From contig NZ_QNQU01000006.1 in assembly GCF_003315595.1 (NCBI RefSeq), positions 186,001 to 250,000 of the forward strand: a DNA stretch of 64,000 nt. The letters run 5' to 3'. The stretch is from Pedobacter miscanthi (lineage in GTDB: Bacteria > Bacteroidota > Bacteroidia > Sphingobacteriales > Sphingobacteriaceae). Positions 33,033 through 42,496 of the stretch are shown in pieces. The notes beneath the pieces are model-generated. The model did no database searches and was not told where the DNA came from. It saw nothing but the letters and a program-made list of their open reading frames with translations. Every line of letters begins with the position of its first letter. The first letter of the stretch is position 1. Made by a program: the position numbers and the translations under genes.

Positions 33033-33611
33033 GTGAAAAAACGAATAGCCATCTTCGCATCAGGTTCCGGTTCTAATGCCCAAAAACTGATGGAGCATTT
33101 TAAAAGGAGTAACGAAATTGAAATTTCTCTGGTGTTAACCAATAACCCTGAAGCTTATGTGCTGCAAAGGGCGGATAACTTCGAAATTCCCACCCATATT
33201 TTTGATAAAAACGAGTTTTACAAAACAGAAGATGTGGTTGATCTGCTTAAAAATCTGGATATCGACTTTATTGTACTTGCAGGTTTCCTTTGGTTAATCC
33301 CACAAAGCCTCATCCATGCTTATCCGGGCAGGATTGTAAACATACACCCTGCTATCCTTCCTAAATTTGGCGGCAAGGGCATGTATGGCGATCATGTGCA
33401 CAATGCGGTAATGGCCGCTGGCGAAGCCGAAGGTGGTATCACCATCCATTACGTAAACGAAAATTACGACGAAGGTGAATATATTTATCAGGCCCGTTAC
33501 CGGATCGATAAAAACGACAATCTCGAAATGGTAAAGTTTAAAGGTCAGCAGTTAGAGCATCAGCATTATCCGCGGATAGTGGAAACGATTGTTAAAAAGA
33601 TAAAAAAGTAA
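33033..33611 (+). CDS. purN: Phosphoribosylglycinamide formyltransferase
   Basis: Third step of purine synthesis: formylation of GAR with 10-formyl-THF. 192 residues with the nucleotide-binding FASGSGSNAQKLMEHF, the catalytic NIHPAILPKFGGKGMYG (Asn and His) and GITIHYVNENYDEGEYIYQ with the catalytic Asp. Start is GTG followed by AAAAAACG; no ATG exists before the conserved N terminus. It stands alone but 2.6 kb from purH. Confidence 0.96.
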   Translation: MKKRIAIFASGSGSNAQKLMEHFKRSNEIEISLVLTNNPEAYVLQRADNFEIPTHIFDKNEFYKTEDVVDLLKNLDIDFIVLAGFLWLIPQSLIHAYPGRIVNIHPAILPKFGGKGMYGDHVHNAVMAAGEAEGGITIHYVNENYDEGEYIYQARYRIDKNDNLEMVKFKGQQLEHQHYPRIVETIVKKIKK

Positions 33612-33627
33612 TACTAGCCCGGCATTC

Positions 33628-34125
33628 TTATTCGATCTTAAAAATTTCAGGGTCAGTTTTAGCGCACCGCAATTTTAGGGTATCGCCAACCTGTATAGCA
33701 GAATTAGTGTTAATTACCTCCTGCGTCCAAACCTTATTATTTAGGGTGTAATTAAATATGGCATAAGGCGTTTGGCTGTTTTTATTCCTTTGCATATATA
33801 ATTTTGTCACAATCCCCTTTACTGGCACACCATAGTTGGCCAATTGCTTTTCGATAAAAGATTTGTGCATCAAAACCACAAAAATACCTATCGGACCTCC
33901 AATACATAATATAAAAAGGAACGATTTAAATTTATACCATCGTTTACTATCGTCTAACCATAAATCACTTAAATAAAACAGGGCAAGCCCTGCAGCAATA
34001 GTAAGCCAGAGCAACCAATCAAATCCAAAATACCGGTGAGAATGGTAAATCCCGATGTAACAACATATAAGAAGAAACATGATGATGATATAGGTCCACT
34101 TTTTTCTACGATTTGACTGAAACAT
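33628..34125 (-). CDS. Membrane protein with DUF3592-like domain
   Basis: 165 residues. Three or four membrane segments in the first 95 residues (WTYIIIMFLLICCYIGIY, WLLWLTIAAGLALFYL, SFLFILCIGGPIGIFVVLM), then a soluble beta-rich domain (VKGIVTKLYMQRNKN, YAIFNYTLNNKVW, GDTLKLRCAKTDPEIFKI) like DUF3592 proteins. Function unknown. Convergent with purN, 17 bases apart. Confidence 0.65.
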   Translation of the reverse strand: MFQSNRRKKWTYIIIMFLLICCYIGIYHSHRYFGFDWLLWLTIAAGLALFYLSDLWLDDSKRWYKFKSFLFILCIGGPIGIFVVLMHKSFIEKQLANYGVPVKGIVTKLYMQRNKNSQTPYAIFNYTLNNKVWTQEVINTNSAIQVGDTLKLRCAKTDPEIFKIE

Positions 34126-34208
34126 TGGTTTGCTTAATTATAGAGGGGCTAAAATAATAAAATCATACCTTTTCCACTCTTCATCAATACATAATCTAAA
34201 AGTATTTA

Positions 34209-35612
34209 TCAGCTATTATCTTGCTTCGTTTTTGATATCAACAATAATAATACACTAACAATCACCAGAAATCCGATATTCATCAAAGTTGCCCATTTGT
34301 AGGCTATAGCAAACTGTTTAGCTACAACCGGATGATGGAGCTTGCTGAAGAAAACACCGCCTACAATGGCAACCCCCATTGCTACAGAAACCTGCTGCAG
34401 TGTTAGGTAAATGCCCGATGAAGCGCCCATTTGATCTTCGGGAATACTTTTTAATGATATCGTCATTAACGAAGGCAAAATCGTACCACAACCTATCCCG
34501 TACACAAACAAGACCATACCTATATATAATTGTGGCGTATGATCTGAATTAAATACTACTAAATGAATAAGGAGTGCTGCAATCATAATCACAGATCCTG
34601 TTAACGAAACAGATTTGCCATAACGGGCCACCAATGGCGTAAAAAACATGGATGCCATTACATAACCAATCCCCTGGCAAACAAAGTATATCCCTGTACG
34701 GGCAGAACTTAGCCCCATCCCATTCTGTAAATTAACGGTATTGATCAGGAAATAAGAATCCTGAACGAGGTAATAAAACAAGGAAATTAAAAGCCCAATT
34801 CTGAAGTCAGTGTTTTTAAAAAAACCGGGATCAATCAATAGGGGGCTCCCCTTCATAATGTTCAGTTTTTGATAGTAGATAAATGCCAGCAGCAAAACTC
34901 CCGAGAACAGCAGCAAAACAATACTCCAAACCGGCCAGCCCAGCTCCCTACCCTGTATTAATGGATAAATAAAGGCAGTTAACGTTAACATCAGCAGTAA
35001 ACTGCCGATAAAATCGAATTTTCCATTGGTTTTTACGGACAATTCTTTCAGGTATTTGAAACCCAGTATAACAGCAGTTAGCCCAATGGGTACGTTGATC
35101 AAAAAAATCAAACGCCAGCTTTGCGAAATAATTTCCAAATCAGGGATCAATCCGCCTAAAAACTGACCAATAACCGAAGCCGTACCGGCTATGCTTCCGT
35201 AGATACCCAACATTTTTATCCGTTCTTTCTCACCGGGGAATAAAGCAGGGATAAAAGCCATGCCCTGGGGCACCATAAACGCGCCACTAATACCTTGTAT
35301 AAAACGTGCAACATTTAACTGGATAGCCGATTGTGCCAAACCACAGGATAAAGAAGCGATGGTAAAAACCAGCATCCCGGTTAAAAACACTTTTTTCTTT
35401 CCAAAATATTCGCCTGCCCGTCCACCTGTAATCAAAAAAGAGGCATAACCTATAATATACATCACAATTACGAGCTGCATATCGGCATCGCTACCTTTTA
35501 TTCCTGTTTTTATGGAAGGAAGCGCTACATTAACGATGAACAGATCTAAAACCGATAGAAATATGGCGGAGCAGACGATCAGGAACAGGAACCACTTTGT
35601 GTATTTTTTCAT
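34209..35612 (-). CDS. MFS transporter, DHA2 (EmrB/QacA) drug-efflux type
   Basis: 467 residues from the ATG at 35612, MKKYTKWFLFLIVCSAIFLS; a TTG 16 codons earlier would add a poorly hydrophobic extension. About 14 membrane helices. Motif LDLFIVNVALPSI in helix 1 and GRAGEYFGKKKVFLTG (motif A) between helices 2 and 3, then FIQGISGAFMVPQGMAFIP (motif C-like), all typical of the family. Proton-driven export of lipophilic drugs is likely. Divergent from an HxlR regulator 76 bases away, which probably controls it. Confidence 0.88.
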   Translation of the reverse strand: MKKYTKWFLFLIVCSAIFLSVLDLFIVNVALPSIKTGIKGSDADMQLVIVMYIIGYASFLITGGRAGEYFGKKKVFLTGMLVFTIASLSCGLAQSAIQLNVARFIQGISGAFMVPQGMAFIPALFPGEKERIKMLGIYGSIAGTASVIGQFLGGLIPDLEIISQSWRLIFLINVPIGLTAVILGFKYLKELSVKTNGKFDFIGSLLLMLTLTAFIYPLIQGRELGWPVWSIVLLLFSGVLLLAFIYYQKLNIMKGSPLLIDPGFFKNTDFRIGLLISLFYYLVQDSYFLINTVNLQNGMGLSSARTGIYFVCQGIGYVMASMFFTPLVARYGKSVSLTGSVIMIAALLIHLVVFNSDHTPQLYIGMVLFVYGIGCGTILPSLMTISLKSIPEDQMGASSGIYLTLQQVSVAMGVAIVGGVFFSKLHHPVVAKQFAIAYKWATLMNIGFLVIVSVLLLLISKTKQDNS

Positions 35613-35688
35613 GCTTTTCTTATATTTAAAACTCAAAGGAAGAAAAGGCTTTAATGGCAATCAAGTAGTCACGTAAACAGTACCAGGT

Positions 35689-36078
35689 ATGCAAAACAGC
35701 ACTAATAATGAGCATAAAGCAGTTACAAATGGAGATTTATTTTTAAATGACGCTCTGTTGACGGGGGTATTTAAGGTAATTGGCGGCAAATGGAAAATCA
35801 TGCTAATTAAAGCCATTGCAGCTAAATGCCCAAAAAGATTTGGCGAGCTTAAACGCGAAACGAATTTCCTGAGCCAGGGTACATTAACCACGCAGCTGAA
35901 AGAAATGGAACGCGACGGGCTTATCCTCCGCGAGGCTTTTGCCGAATCGCCTCCACGTGTTGAATACAAACTTACCGATATGGGAAAAACCCTCTTACCG
36001 GTTATAGCTGTTTTGGAAGATTGGTACGCAAATTTCCAAACAAACACCAAACCTGAAAAATTCCGGATAAAGCAATGA
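35689..36078 (+). CDS. HxlR-family transcriptional regulator
   Basis: 129 residues, a single winged helix-turn-helix domain: VFKVIGGKWKIMLIKAIAAK, KRFGELKRETNFLSQGTLTT, LKEMERDGLILREAF, PPRVEYKLTDMGKTLL, all classic HxlR positions. A Cys in AAKCPKRF lies near the DNA-binding helices; some HxlR members (YodB, HypR) sense electrophiles through Cys, so quinone- or disulfide-sensing is possible but unproven. Divergent from the efflux pump gene it presumably represses. Confidence 0.9.
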   Translation: MQNSTNNEHKAVTNGDLFLNDALLTGVFKVIGGKWKIMLIKAIAAKCPKRFGELKRETNFLSQGTLTTQLKEMERDGLILREAFAESPPRVEYKLTDMGKTLLPVIAVLEDWYANFQTNTKPEKFRIKQ

Positions 36079-36222
36079 AATACAAAGTAGTAACCTAAAT
36101 TTTACGTATACAACCAGAAGCTAAAAAGATCAACAAAAGAGAAAAAATAAAGGGTGAAGAAAAATCTGCAAATAATTTCATTTTTATTGATTTTGGCACC
36201 TAAATAAATGCCTCTGTTTTAC

Positions 36223-36230
36223 TACCTTTG
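36223..36230 (+). promoter_or_regulatory. -7 element of the purH promoter
   Basis: TACCTTTG matches TAnnTTTG and lies 21 bases before the purH ATG at 36252. An earlier in-frame codon at 36228 would overlap this element, which supports the ATG as start. Confidence 0.55.
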
Positions 36231-36251
36231 CGGCTCAAAATTTTCAGTAGA

Positions 36252-37778
36252 ATGAGTCAATCAATCAAAATCAAAAACGCTTTAATCTCAGTATATTATA
36301 AAGATGGTTTGGAGCCATTGGTAAAATTGTTAGCCGCACAGGGTGTTCAGTTATTTTCTACCGGTGGAACAGAACAATTTATCAAAGATTTAAATCTTCC
36401 GGTTACGGCAGTTGAAGATTTAACCGGCTATCCTTCTATTTTGGGCGGACGTGTTAAAACCCTTCACCCGAAAGTATTTGGGGGTATTTTAAACCGCAGG
36501 GCATTGGCCGGAGACCAGGAGCAGATTGCAGAATATGAGATCCCTGAGATTGACCTCGTTATTGTTGATTTATACCCTTTTGAAGAAACCGTAAAAGCAG
36601 GTGGAACACCGGAGGAAATTATTGAAAAAATCGATATCGGTGGTATCTCTTTAATCCGTGCTGCCGCGAAAAACTTTAATGATGTGGTCATTATCGCATC
36701 GAAAAATGATTATCCTACTTTACAGGCCCAGTTAGAAGCACAAAATGGCGAAACTACTTTGGCACAGCGTAAATCATTCGCTAAAATAGCTTTCCATACT
36801 TCTTCGCACTACGATACTGCAATTTTCAACTATTTTAATACAGAAGAACCACTTGATGTTTTCAAACAAAGTGTAACTGAAGCCAAAACTTTACGTTATG
36901 GCGAAAACCCTCACCAGGGCGGCGTATTTTATGGTGATTTAGATGCCATGTTTACCAAACTTAACGGTAAAGAACTTTCTTACAACAACCTGGTTGATGT
37001 GGATGCAGCCGTTGCTTTGATCGACGAATTCGAAGATCCAACCTTTGCGATCTTAAAACATACAAATGCCTGTGGCATCGCTTCGCGCCCTACCGTTAAA
37101 CAAGCCTGGATTGATGCTTTAGCCTGTGATCCGGTTTCGGCTTTTGGTGGCGTATTAATTACCAATGTAGAAGTTGACCTTGAAACCGCAGAAGAAATCA
37201 ACAACCTGTTTTTCGAAGTATTAATTGCACCTTCTTACCAACCAGAAGCGGTAGAATTGTTCAGCAAAAAGAAAAACCGTGTTATTTTACAGCGTAACGA
37301 GGTAGAATTAAGCAAAAAACAATTTAAAACTTTATTAAACGGTGTAATTGAGCAGGATAAAGATTTAATTATCGAAGGTCCGGAGCAAATGACAACCGTT
37401 ACCGATAAAGCACCAACTGCACAGGAACTGAAAGATTTATTCTTCGCCAACAAAATTGTAAAACATACCAAATCGAATACCATTGTATTGGTTAAAGATG
37501 ATGTGTTGATTGCAAGTGGTGTTGGACAAACCTCACGTGTTGATGCCTTAAGACAGGCCATTGAAAAAGCTGCTTCGTTCGGTTTCAGCGTTAAAGGTGC
37601 TGCAATGGCTTCTGATGCCTTTTTCCCTTTCCCTGATTGTGTGGAGATTGCTGCCGATGCCGGAATTGCTGCTGTATTACAACCTGGAGGATCAATTAAA
37701 GATGCTGACTCTGTTGCAAAAGCAAATGAAAAAGGTATTGCCATGGTAACCACAGGCGTTAGACACTTTAAACACTAA
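36252..37778 (+). CDS. purH: Bifunctional AICAR formyltransferase / IMP cyclohydrolase
   Basis: Last two steps of IMP synthesis. 508 residues from the ATG (MSQSIKIKNALISVYYKDG). N-terminal IMP cyclohydrolase (about 1-190: LFSTGGTEQFIK, GGRVKTLHPKVFGGIL, DLVIVDLYPFEET) and C-terminal formyltransferase (about 195-508: LRYGENPHQGGVFYG, AILKHTNACGIA, DAFFPFPDCVEIAADAGI, QPGGSIKD). Complete. It follows the HxlR gene but has its own promoter. Confidence 0.97.
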   Translation: MSQSIKIKNALISVYYKDGLEPLVKLLAAQGVQLFSTGGTEQFIKDLNLPVTAVEDLTGYPSILGGRVKTLHPKVFGGILNRRALAGDQEQIAEYEIPEIDLVIVDLYPFEETVKAGGTPEEIIEKIDIGGISLIRAAAKNFNDVVIIASKNDYPTLQAQLEAQNGETTLAQRKSFAKIAFHTSSHYDTAIFNYFNTEEPLDVFKQSVTEAKTLRYGENPHQGGVFYGDLDAMFTKLNGKELSYNNLVDVDAAVALIDEFEDPTFAILKHTNACGIASRPTVKQAWIDALACDPVSAFGGVLITNVEVDLETAEEINNLFFEVLIAPSYQPEAVELFSKKKNRVILQRNEVELSKKQFKTLLNGVIEQDKDLIIEGPEQMTTVTDKAPTAQELKDLFFANKIVKHTKSNTIVLVKDDVLIASGVGQTSRVDALRQAIEKAASFGFSVKGAAMASDAFFPFPDCVEIAADAGIAAVLQPGGSIKDADSVAKANEKGIAMVTTGVRHFKH

Positions 37779-37783
37779 TTAAG

Positions 37784-37912
37784 CTGAAAGGATAAAGACC
37801 AAAGCTTAAAGCGAAGAAATGCTGAAAGCACATTGGAAATCGCTTTAGTCTTTTACCTTTGGTCTTTTAGCTTTGGCCTTTCAGCTTTGGTCTTTTAGCC
37901 TTTTATTTTCTA
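37784..37912. repeat. Long imperfect palindrome of CTTTAGTC/AGACCAAAG words
   Basis: Between purH and mreB. The left part (GCTGAAAGGATAAAGACCAA, AGCTTAAAGCGA) is complementary to the right part (TCGCTTTAGTC, CTTTGGTC, GGCCTTTCAGC). It probably folds as a hairpin in the purH mRNA and may act as terminator; it shares vocabulary with 10000-10034. Confidence 0.5.
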
Positions 37913-38001
37913 AACATTTTAATTGCCTTAAAAACAATTCAATAACTGAAGAAAATAAAACTTAAAACAATAAAAAAGCTATTTTTACATTAGGAATAGT
38001 A

Positions 38002-38009
38002 TAGATTTG
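38002..38009 (+). promoter_or_regulatory. -7 element of the mreB operon promoter
   Basis: TAGATTTG, full match to TAnnTTTG, 28 bases upstream of the mreB ATG. Confidence 0.5.
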
Positions 38010-38036
38010 ACAAAATAAAGAAAACATACCTTATAC

Positions 38037-39059
38037 ATGGGATTATTTAACTGGTTTACGCAAGAAGTTGCCATCGATTTAGGCACAGCGAATACCCTGA
38101 TTATACATAACGACAAAGTAGTTGTAGATGAACCATCTATCGTTGCTTTCGATCGTACTACAAATAAAGTAATCGCTATAGGTCGTCAGGCGATGCAAAT
38201 GGAGGGTAAAACCCACGATAATATTAAAACCGTACGTCCGCTAAAGGATGGGGTAATTGCCGATTTCAACGCTGCTGAAGCCATGATTAAAGGCATGATC
38301 CGTATGCTTAATGGCGGTAAAGGATGGATGTTCCCCTCTTTACGTATGGTAATCTGTATCCCTTCGGGCATTACCGAGGTAGAAAAACGTGCTGTACGCG
38401 ATTCTGCTGAGATTGCCGGAGCTAAAGAAGTTTACTTAATCCATGAGCCAATGGCTGCTGCTGTAGGTATCGGGATTGATGTGGAAGAACCAATGGGTAA
38501 CATGATTATCGATATCGGCGGTGGTACTACCGAAATTGCGGTTATCGCTTTATCAGGTATCGTTTGCGATCAATCGATCCGCGTGGCCGGAGATAACTTC
38601 GACTCTGATATCGTAAACTACATCCGCCGTCAGCACAACATTATGATCGGCGACCGTACTGCAGAGAAAATCAAGATTGAAGTTGGTGCAGCATTACCTG
38701 AATTACAGGATGCGCCTGCTGATTTTGCGGTTCAGGGCCGTGATTTAATGACGGGTGTTCCAAAACAGATTACCGTTTCTTATACCGAGATTGCACACTG
38801 TCTGGATAAATCGATCTCTAAAATTGAAGAGGCGATTTTAAAGGCTTTAGAGATTACGCCTCCAGAACTTTCGGCCGATATTTACCAAACAGGTATTTAT
38901 TTAACCGGCGGTGGTGCCTTATTAAGAGGTTTAGACAAACGTGTAGCTGCTAAAACTAAATTGCCTGTTCACGTTGCAGAAGATCCACTTCGTGCGGTAG
39001 TACGCGGAACCGGCATCGCCCTTAAAAACATTGGCGGATATAAATTCTTAATGCAATAA
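38037..39059 (+). CDS. mreB: Rod-shape determining protein MreB
   Basis: Bacterial actin that guides the elongation machinery. 340 residues with EVAIDLGTANTLI (phosphate 1), MIIDIGGGTTEIAVIAL (phosphate 2), YLIHEPMAAAVGIG and the adenosine motif YLTGGGALLRG. First gene of mreBCD-mrdA-rodA, the rod complex operon. Confidence 0.98.
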   Translation: MGLFNWFTQEVAIDLGTANTLIIHNDKVVVDEPSIVAFDRTTNKVIAIGRQAMQMEGKTHDNIKTVRPLKDGVIADFNAAEAMIKGMIRMLNGGKGWMFPSLRMVICIPSGITEVEKRAVRDSAEIAGAKEVYLIHEPMAAAVGIGIDVEEPMGNMIIDIGGGTTEIAVIALSGIVCDQSIRVAGDNFDSDIVNYIRRQHNIMIGDRTAEKIKIEVGAALPELQDAPADFAVQGRDLMTGVPKQITVSYTEIAHCLDKSISKIEEAILKALEITPPELSADIYQTGIYLTGGGALLRGLDKRVAAKTKLPVHVAEDPLRAVVRGTGIALKNIGGYKFLMQ

Positions 39060-39063
39060 AACA

Positions 39064-39131
39064 CGGAAAATGGATGATGTATAATGGATGATGTAATAAC
39101 TCCATTATACATTTCCCATCTTCCATTTTCC
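39064..39131. repeat. Imperfect hairpin between mreB and mreC
   Basis: Left arm GGAAAATGGATGATG and TATAATGGA pair with TCCATTATA and CATCTTCCATTTTCC. About 24 bp of interrupted stem without a T run. Same words as at 58690-58730. Transcribed within the operon; could affect mreB versus mreC levels. Confidence 0.6.
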
Positions 39132-39139
39132 CTAAAAAT

Positions 39140-39979
39140 ATGCGTAACCTTTGGATTTTCATCAGCAGATACAACGCATTTTTCCTTTTTATCATCTTTT
39201 TTACCATTGGGATTTACCTGACGGTGAAGAACAATTCCTATCAGCGCAGTGTAACCTTAAACTCTACCAATGAAGTTGTGGGTACTGCCTATGAAAGGTT
39301 AAATATTTTTAAGCGCTATTTAAACCTCGGGATGGTGAACGATAGCCTGGCTGCAGAAAATGCAAAACTTAAAAGTCAGCTGTTGGGTTTAACCACTATT
39401 GATACTGCTAAAGATGTAAAAGTTATTGATACGGTTACCAACCAGGATTATACCTATCTGGCAGCCAAAGTGGTTAAAAATTCAATCACTTTACGCAATA
39501 ATGTGATGACCATTAACAAAGGAACAATTGACGGGATTAAAAGCGGAATGGCGGTTATTGCTCCGCAAAGGGGCGTTGTTGGCTTTATCCGCGATGTTTC
39601 AGAGCATTTGGCCACCATTCAGTCATTACTGCATAAGGATACGAAAATCAGTGTAACACTCAAAAAGAATAATGCATTGGGATCTCTGGTTTGGGGCGAT
39701 GGCAATTTCGACATTAAAAAATCTTTTATTAAAGAAGTGCCTAACCACATTAAAATGTATGTAGGCGATACCATTGTTACTTCGGGTTATGGCTCATTTC
39801 CTAAAGGGATTTTAGTGGGCAGGATCAGTAAACCGAATGTGGCCACAAACGACAATTTCCTTTCGGGAGAAGTTAATTTATTTACCGATTTTAGCACATT
39901 GCAATATGTATATGTGGTTAAATATAAAAAGGCCGAAGAGCAAAAAGCTTTAGAAAGCGCTGTTAAACCGAATGAATAG
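39140..39979 (+). CDS. mreC: Rod-shape determining protein MreC
   Basis: 279 residues: membrane helix (about 10-30, YNAFFLFIIFFTIGIYLTV), coiled coil (about 60-85, YLNLGMVNDSLAAENAKLKS), then the beta-barrel domain (AKVVKNSITLRNNVMTINKG, GMAVIAPQRGVVGFI, GDTIVTSGYGSFPKGILVG). Scaffold of the elongasome in the periplasm. Its end overlaps mreD by 8 bases. Confidence 0.95.
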   Translation: MRNLWIFISRYNAFFLFIIFFTIGIYLTVKNNSYQRSVTLNSTNEVVGTAYERLNIFKRYLNLGMVNDSLAAENAKLKSQLLGLTTIDTAKDVKVIDTVTNQDYTYLAAKVVKNSITLRNNVMTINKGTIDGIKSGMAVIAPQRGVVGFIRDVSEHLATIQSLLHKDTKISVTLKKNNALGSLVWGDGNFDIKKSFIKEVPNHIKMYVGDTIVTSGYGSFPKGILVGRISKPNVATNDNFLSGEVNLFTDFSTLQYVYVVKYKKAEEQKALESAVKPNE

Positions 39980-40487
39980 TAGAATCATAATTGTAAATGT
40001 GATCAGGTGGTTTTTGCTACTTTTTGTGCAGATATTTTTGCTCAAGAATATGGGCTTTTACGATCTTTCTACGCCATTTATCTACGTATTGTTTTTACTC
40101 CTGCTTCCATTCGGCATCCCCAATATTGTATTGTACCTGTTGGCCTTTGGCACAGGATTAACCCTCGATGCCTTTTACGATACCATGGGTGTACACGCTA
40201 CGGCCTGTGTGGTTCTGGCTTTCGTAAGGATATCTTTCATATCAATCAGTTTAAACCGCGACGCAATTGACGACCCCGAACCTTCGTTAGGATATATGGG
40301 TTTTCAATGGTTTTCACTTTATGCTTTTCTCTGCGTGATTTCACACCATCTGGTGCTGTTTTTCTTAGAAACATTCAGGTTAACCGAAGTAGGTTATACC
40401 TTAATGAGATGCGGCCTAAGTTGTATCTTTACACTGCTTATTATTTTATTGGTAGAGTTTATATTCTATAGAAGAACACCACGTTAA
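39972..40487 (+). CDS. mreD: Rod-shape determining protein MreD
   Basis: 171-residue integral membrane protein with about five helices (RWFLLLFVQIFLLKNMG, FIYVLFLLLLPFG, NIVLYLLAFGTGLTLD). Sequence is poorly conserved across the family; identification rests on topology and position between mreC and mrdA. Overlaps mreC by 8 bases and mrdA by 1 (TAATG). Confidence 0.9.
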   Translation: MNSRIIIVNVIRWFLLLFVQIFLLKNMGFYDLSTPFIYVLFLLLLPFGIPNIVLYLLAFGTGLTLDAFYDTMGVHATACVVLAFVRISFISISLNRDAIDDPEPSLGYMGFQWFSLYAFLCVISHHLVLFFLETFRLTEVGYTLMRCGLSCIFTLLIILLVEFIFYRRTPR

Positions 40488-42496
40488 TGGATCAGTTATT
40501 TAACCGGAAATATATCGTTCAGGGATTATTTATCGTAATTGCCCTCATTTTACTGGGGAAATTATTCTATATCCAGATTATTAGCGACAAGGCATTCAGC
40601 TCTGCCGAAAGTAATGTATTGCGGAAAATTTATAAATATCCGGCACGCGGCGCCATCCTCGACCGTAACATGAAGGTAATAGTACAAAACGAACCGGTTT
40701 ACGATTTGATGGTAATTCCTAATGAAGTTAAACCATTCGATACCCTGGCTCTTGCCAATGCGCTTGAAATTACCATTGAAGATGTACGTAAAAAACTAAA
40801 AAAAGCGAGAGCACAATCTACTTATCAGTCTACCTTCTTCGAAAGGCAGATTTCCGTGCAGAGTTATGCCCGTTTACAGGAAATTATGTACCGTTTTCCG
40901 GGTTTCAGAACACAGGACAGAACGATCAGGCATTACCCTGATAGCATTGCAGGCCAGCTTTTCGGTTATGTAAAAGAAGTAAGTCCTGATGATATAGAAA
41001 AATCTGAAGGTTATTATAAACCCGGAGATTTTATTGGAAAAAGTGGACTGGAACGCTCTTATGAAGATTTTTTACGGGGCGAAAAAGGGGAAACAAGGAT
41101 ACTTTACGATGCTAAAAATATCGCCCAGGGCAGTTACGCCAACGGGAAATATGATGTTAATGCGGTATCAGGCGATCGTTTAATTTCTTCTTTAGACATC
41201 AGGATTCAACGCCTTGGCGAAGAATTGATGAAAAATAAGGTAGGGGCAATTGTAGCTATTGAGCCCTCTACCGGCGAGATCCTGGCTTTTGTGAGCAGTC
41301 CGGGGTATGATCCGAACCAGTTGGTGGGTAAAGACTGGGGCAAAAACTACATGAGTTTGATTGCAAATCCTTACCGTCCGCAGATTGTGAGGCCGATTGC
41401 TGGTCAGTATTCTCCAGGATCGTCTTTTAAACCTGTCGACGCCTTGGTTGCACTTCAAGACGGCGCTATTGATCCGAATACCACATTTTTCTGTCCGGGT
41501 TATTATATGGCCGGAAACCACAAGGTAAAGTGCGAACACGTAGATGGTACGATTAATATGCAGCGTGGTATTGCACGTTCCTGTAATACTTACTTCTGTC
41601 ATGTTTTTCAGAGCATCATCACCAAAAACGGCATGAAAAACCAGCGCCAAACCTATGCCAACTGGCATGCGCAGATTGCTAAATGGGGTTTCGGGCAGAA
41701 ATTGGGTATTGATATGCCTTTCGAAAAAAAAGGAATATTTTACCAGGGAGAGCATTACGATAAAATTTATGGCAAACGCTGGGGTTACACCACTGTAATT
41801 TCGCAGGCCATTGGTCAGGGTGAGATTACCTCTACCCCATTGCAAATGGCAAATGTAATGGCTGCCATTGCCAACCGTGGTTATTATTTAAAACCACATT
41901 TAATTAAGGGTATCGGCGATAAAAACGTAGTGAAAAAAGAATATGTAGTCAAAAACTATGTTGGGGTTGATGAGAAATATTTCCCGGTTGTAATTAACGG
42001 TATGCGTGATGCAGTGAACAGCCCATGGGGAACAGCAAAAGAATCGCAGATACCAAACATCATCATGTGCGGTAAGACCGGTACGGTACAAAATCCACAT
42101 GGAAAAAACCACTCAGTTTTTATTGGTTTTGCGCCAATGGACAATCCTAAAATTGCCATTGCGGTAATTGTGGAAAATGGTGGTTATGGAGGATCTTATG
42201 CAGCTCCGATTTCGAGTTTTATGGTAGAAAAATATTTAACAGATAGTATTAAGCCGCGTTCAAACGGTTATACAGTTAAAGCTTTCTCCGAAACCAATCT
42301 TTTACCGGCATTGATTGATAAAACTAAAAAGCTTAAATTGACAAAACTGGATAGTTTAAACCTTAAAAAAGCCGATTCGCTAAAAAGGGTTAAAGACAGT
42401 TTAAAAATAAAACCGGCAATTTTAAAGCAAACCGTTGCCACAAAGCCTAAAGCAAAACAACCAGTTGTAAATCAAAAACCTGTAACCAATAAATAA
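40487..42496 (+). CDS. mrdA: Penicillin-binding protein 2 (elongasome transpeptidase)
   Basis: 669 residues. N-terminal membrane anchor (about 11-28), pedestal/dimerisation domain with RGAILDRN and FPGFRTQDRTIRHYP, transpeptidase domain with SxxK SSFKPVDA, SxN SCNTYF and KTG GKTGTVQNPH. All catalytic motifs are intact. An unusual Lys/Pro-rich C-terminal tail (about 600-669, KPAILKQTVATKPKAKQPV) extends past the catalytic domain. Starts at TAATG with mreD and ends at TAATG with rodA. Confidence 0.97.
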   Translation: MDQLFNRKYIVQGLFIVIALILLGKLFYIQIISDKAFSSAESNVLRKIYKYPARGAILDRNMKVIVQNEPVYDLMVIPNEVKPFDTLALANALEITIEDVRKKLKKARAQSTYQSTFFERQISVQSYARLQEIMYRFPGFRTQDRTIRHYPDSIAGQLFGYVKEVSPDDIEKSEGYYKPGDFIGKSGLERSYEDFLRGEKGETRILYDAKNIAQGSYANGKYDVNAVSGDRLISSLDIRIQRLGEELMKNKVGAIVAIEPSTGEILAFVSSPGYDPNQLVGKDWGKNYMSLIANPYRPQIVRPIAGQYSPGSSFKPVDALVALQDGAIDPNTTFFCPGYYMAGNHKVKCEHVDGTINMQRGIARSCNTYFCHVFQSIITKNGMKNQRQTYANWHAQIAKWGFGQKLGIDMPFEKKGIFYQGEHYDKIYGKRWGYTTVISQAIGQGEITSTPLQMANVMAAIANRGYYLKPHLIKGIGDKNVVKKEYVVKNYVGVDEKYFPVVINGMRDAVNSPWGTAKESQIPNIIMCGKTGTVQNPHGKNHSVFIGFAPMDNPKIAIAVIVENGGYGGSYAAPISSFMVEKYLTDSIKPRSNGYTVKAFSETNLLPALIDKTKKLKLTKLDSLNLKKADSLKRVKDSLKIKPAILKQTVATKPKAKQPVVNQKPVTNK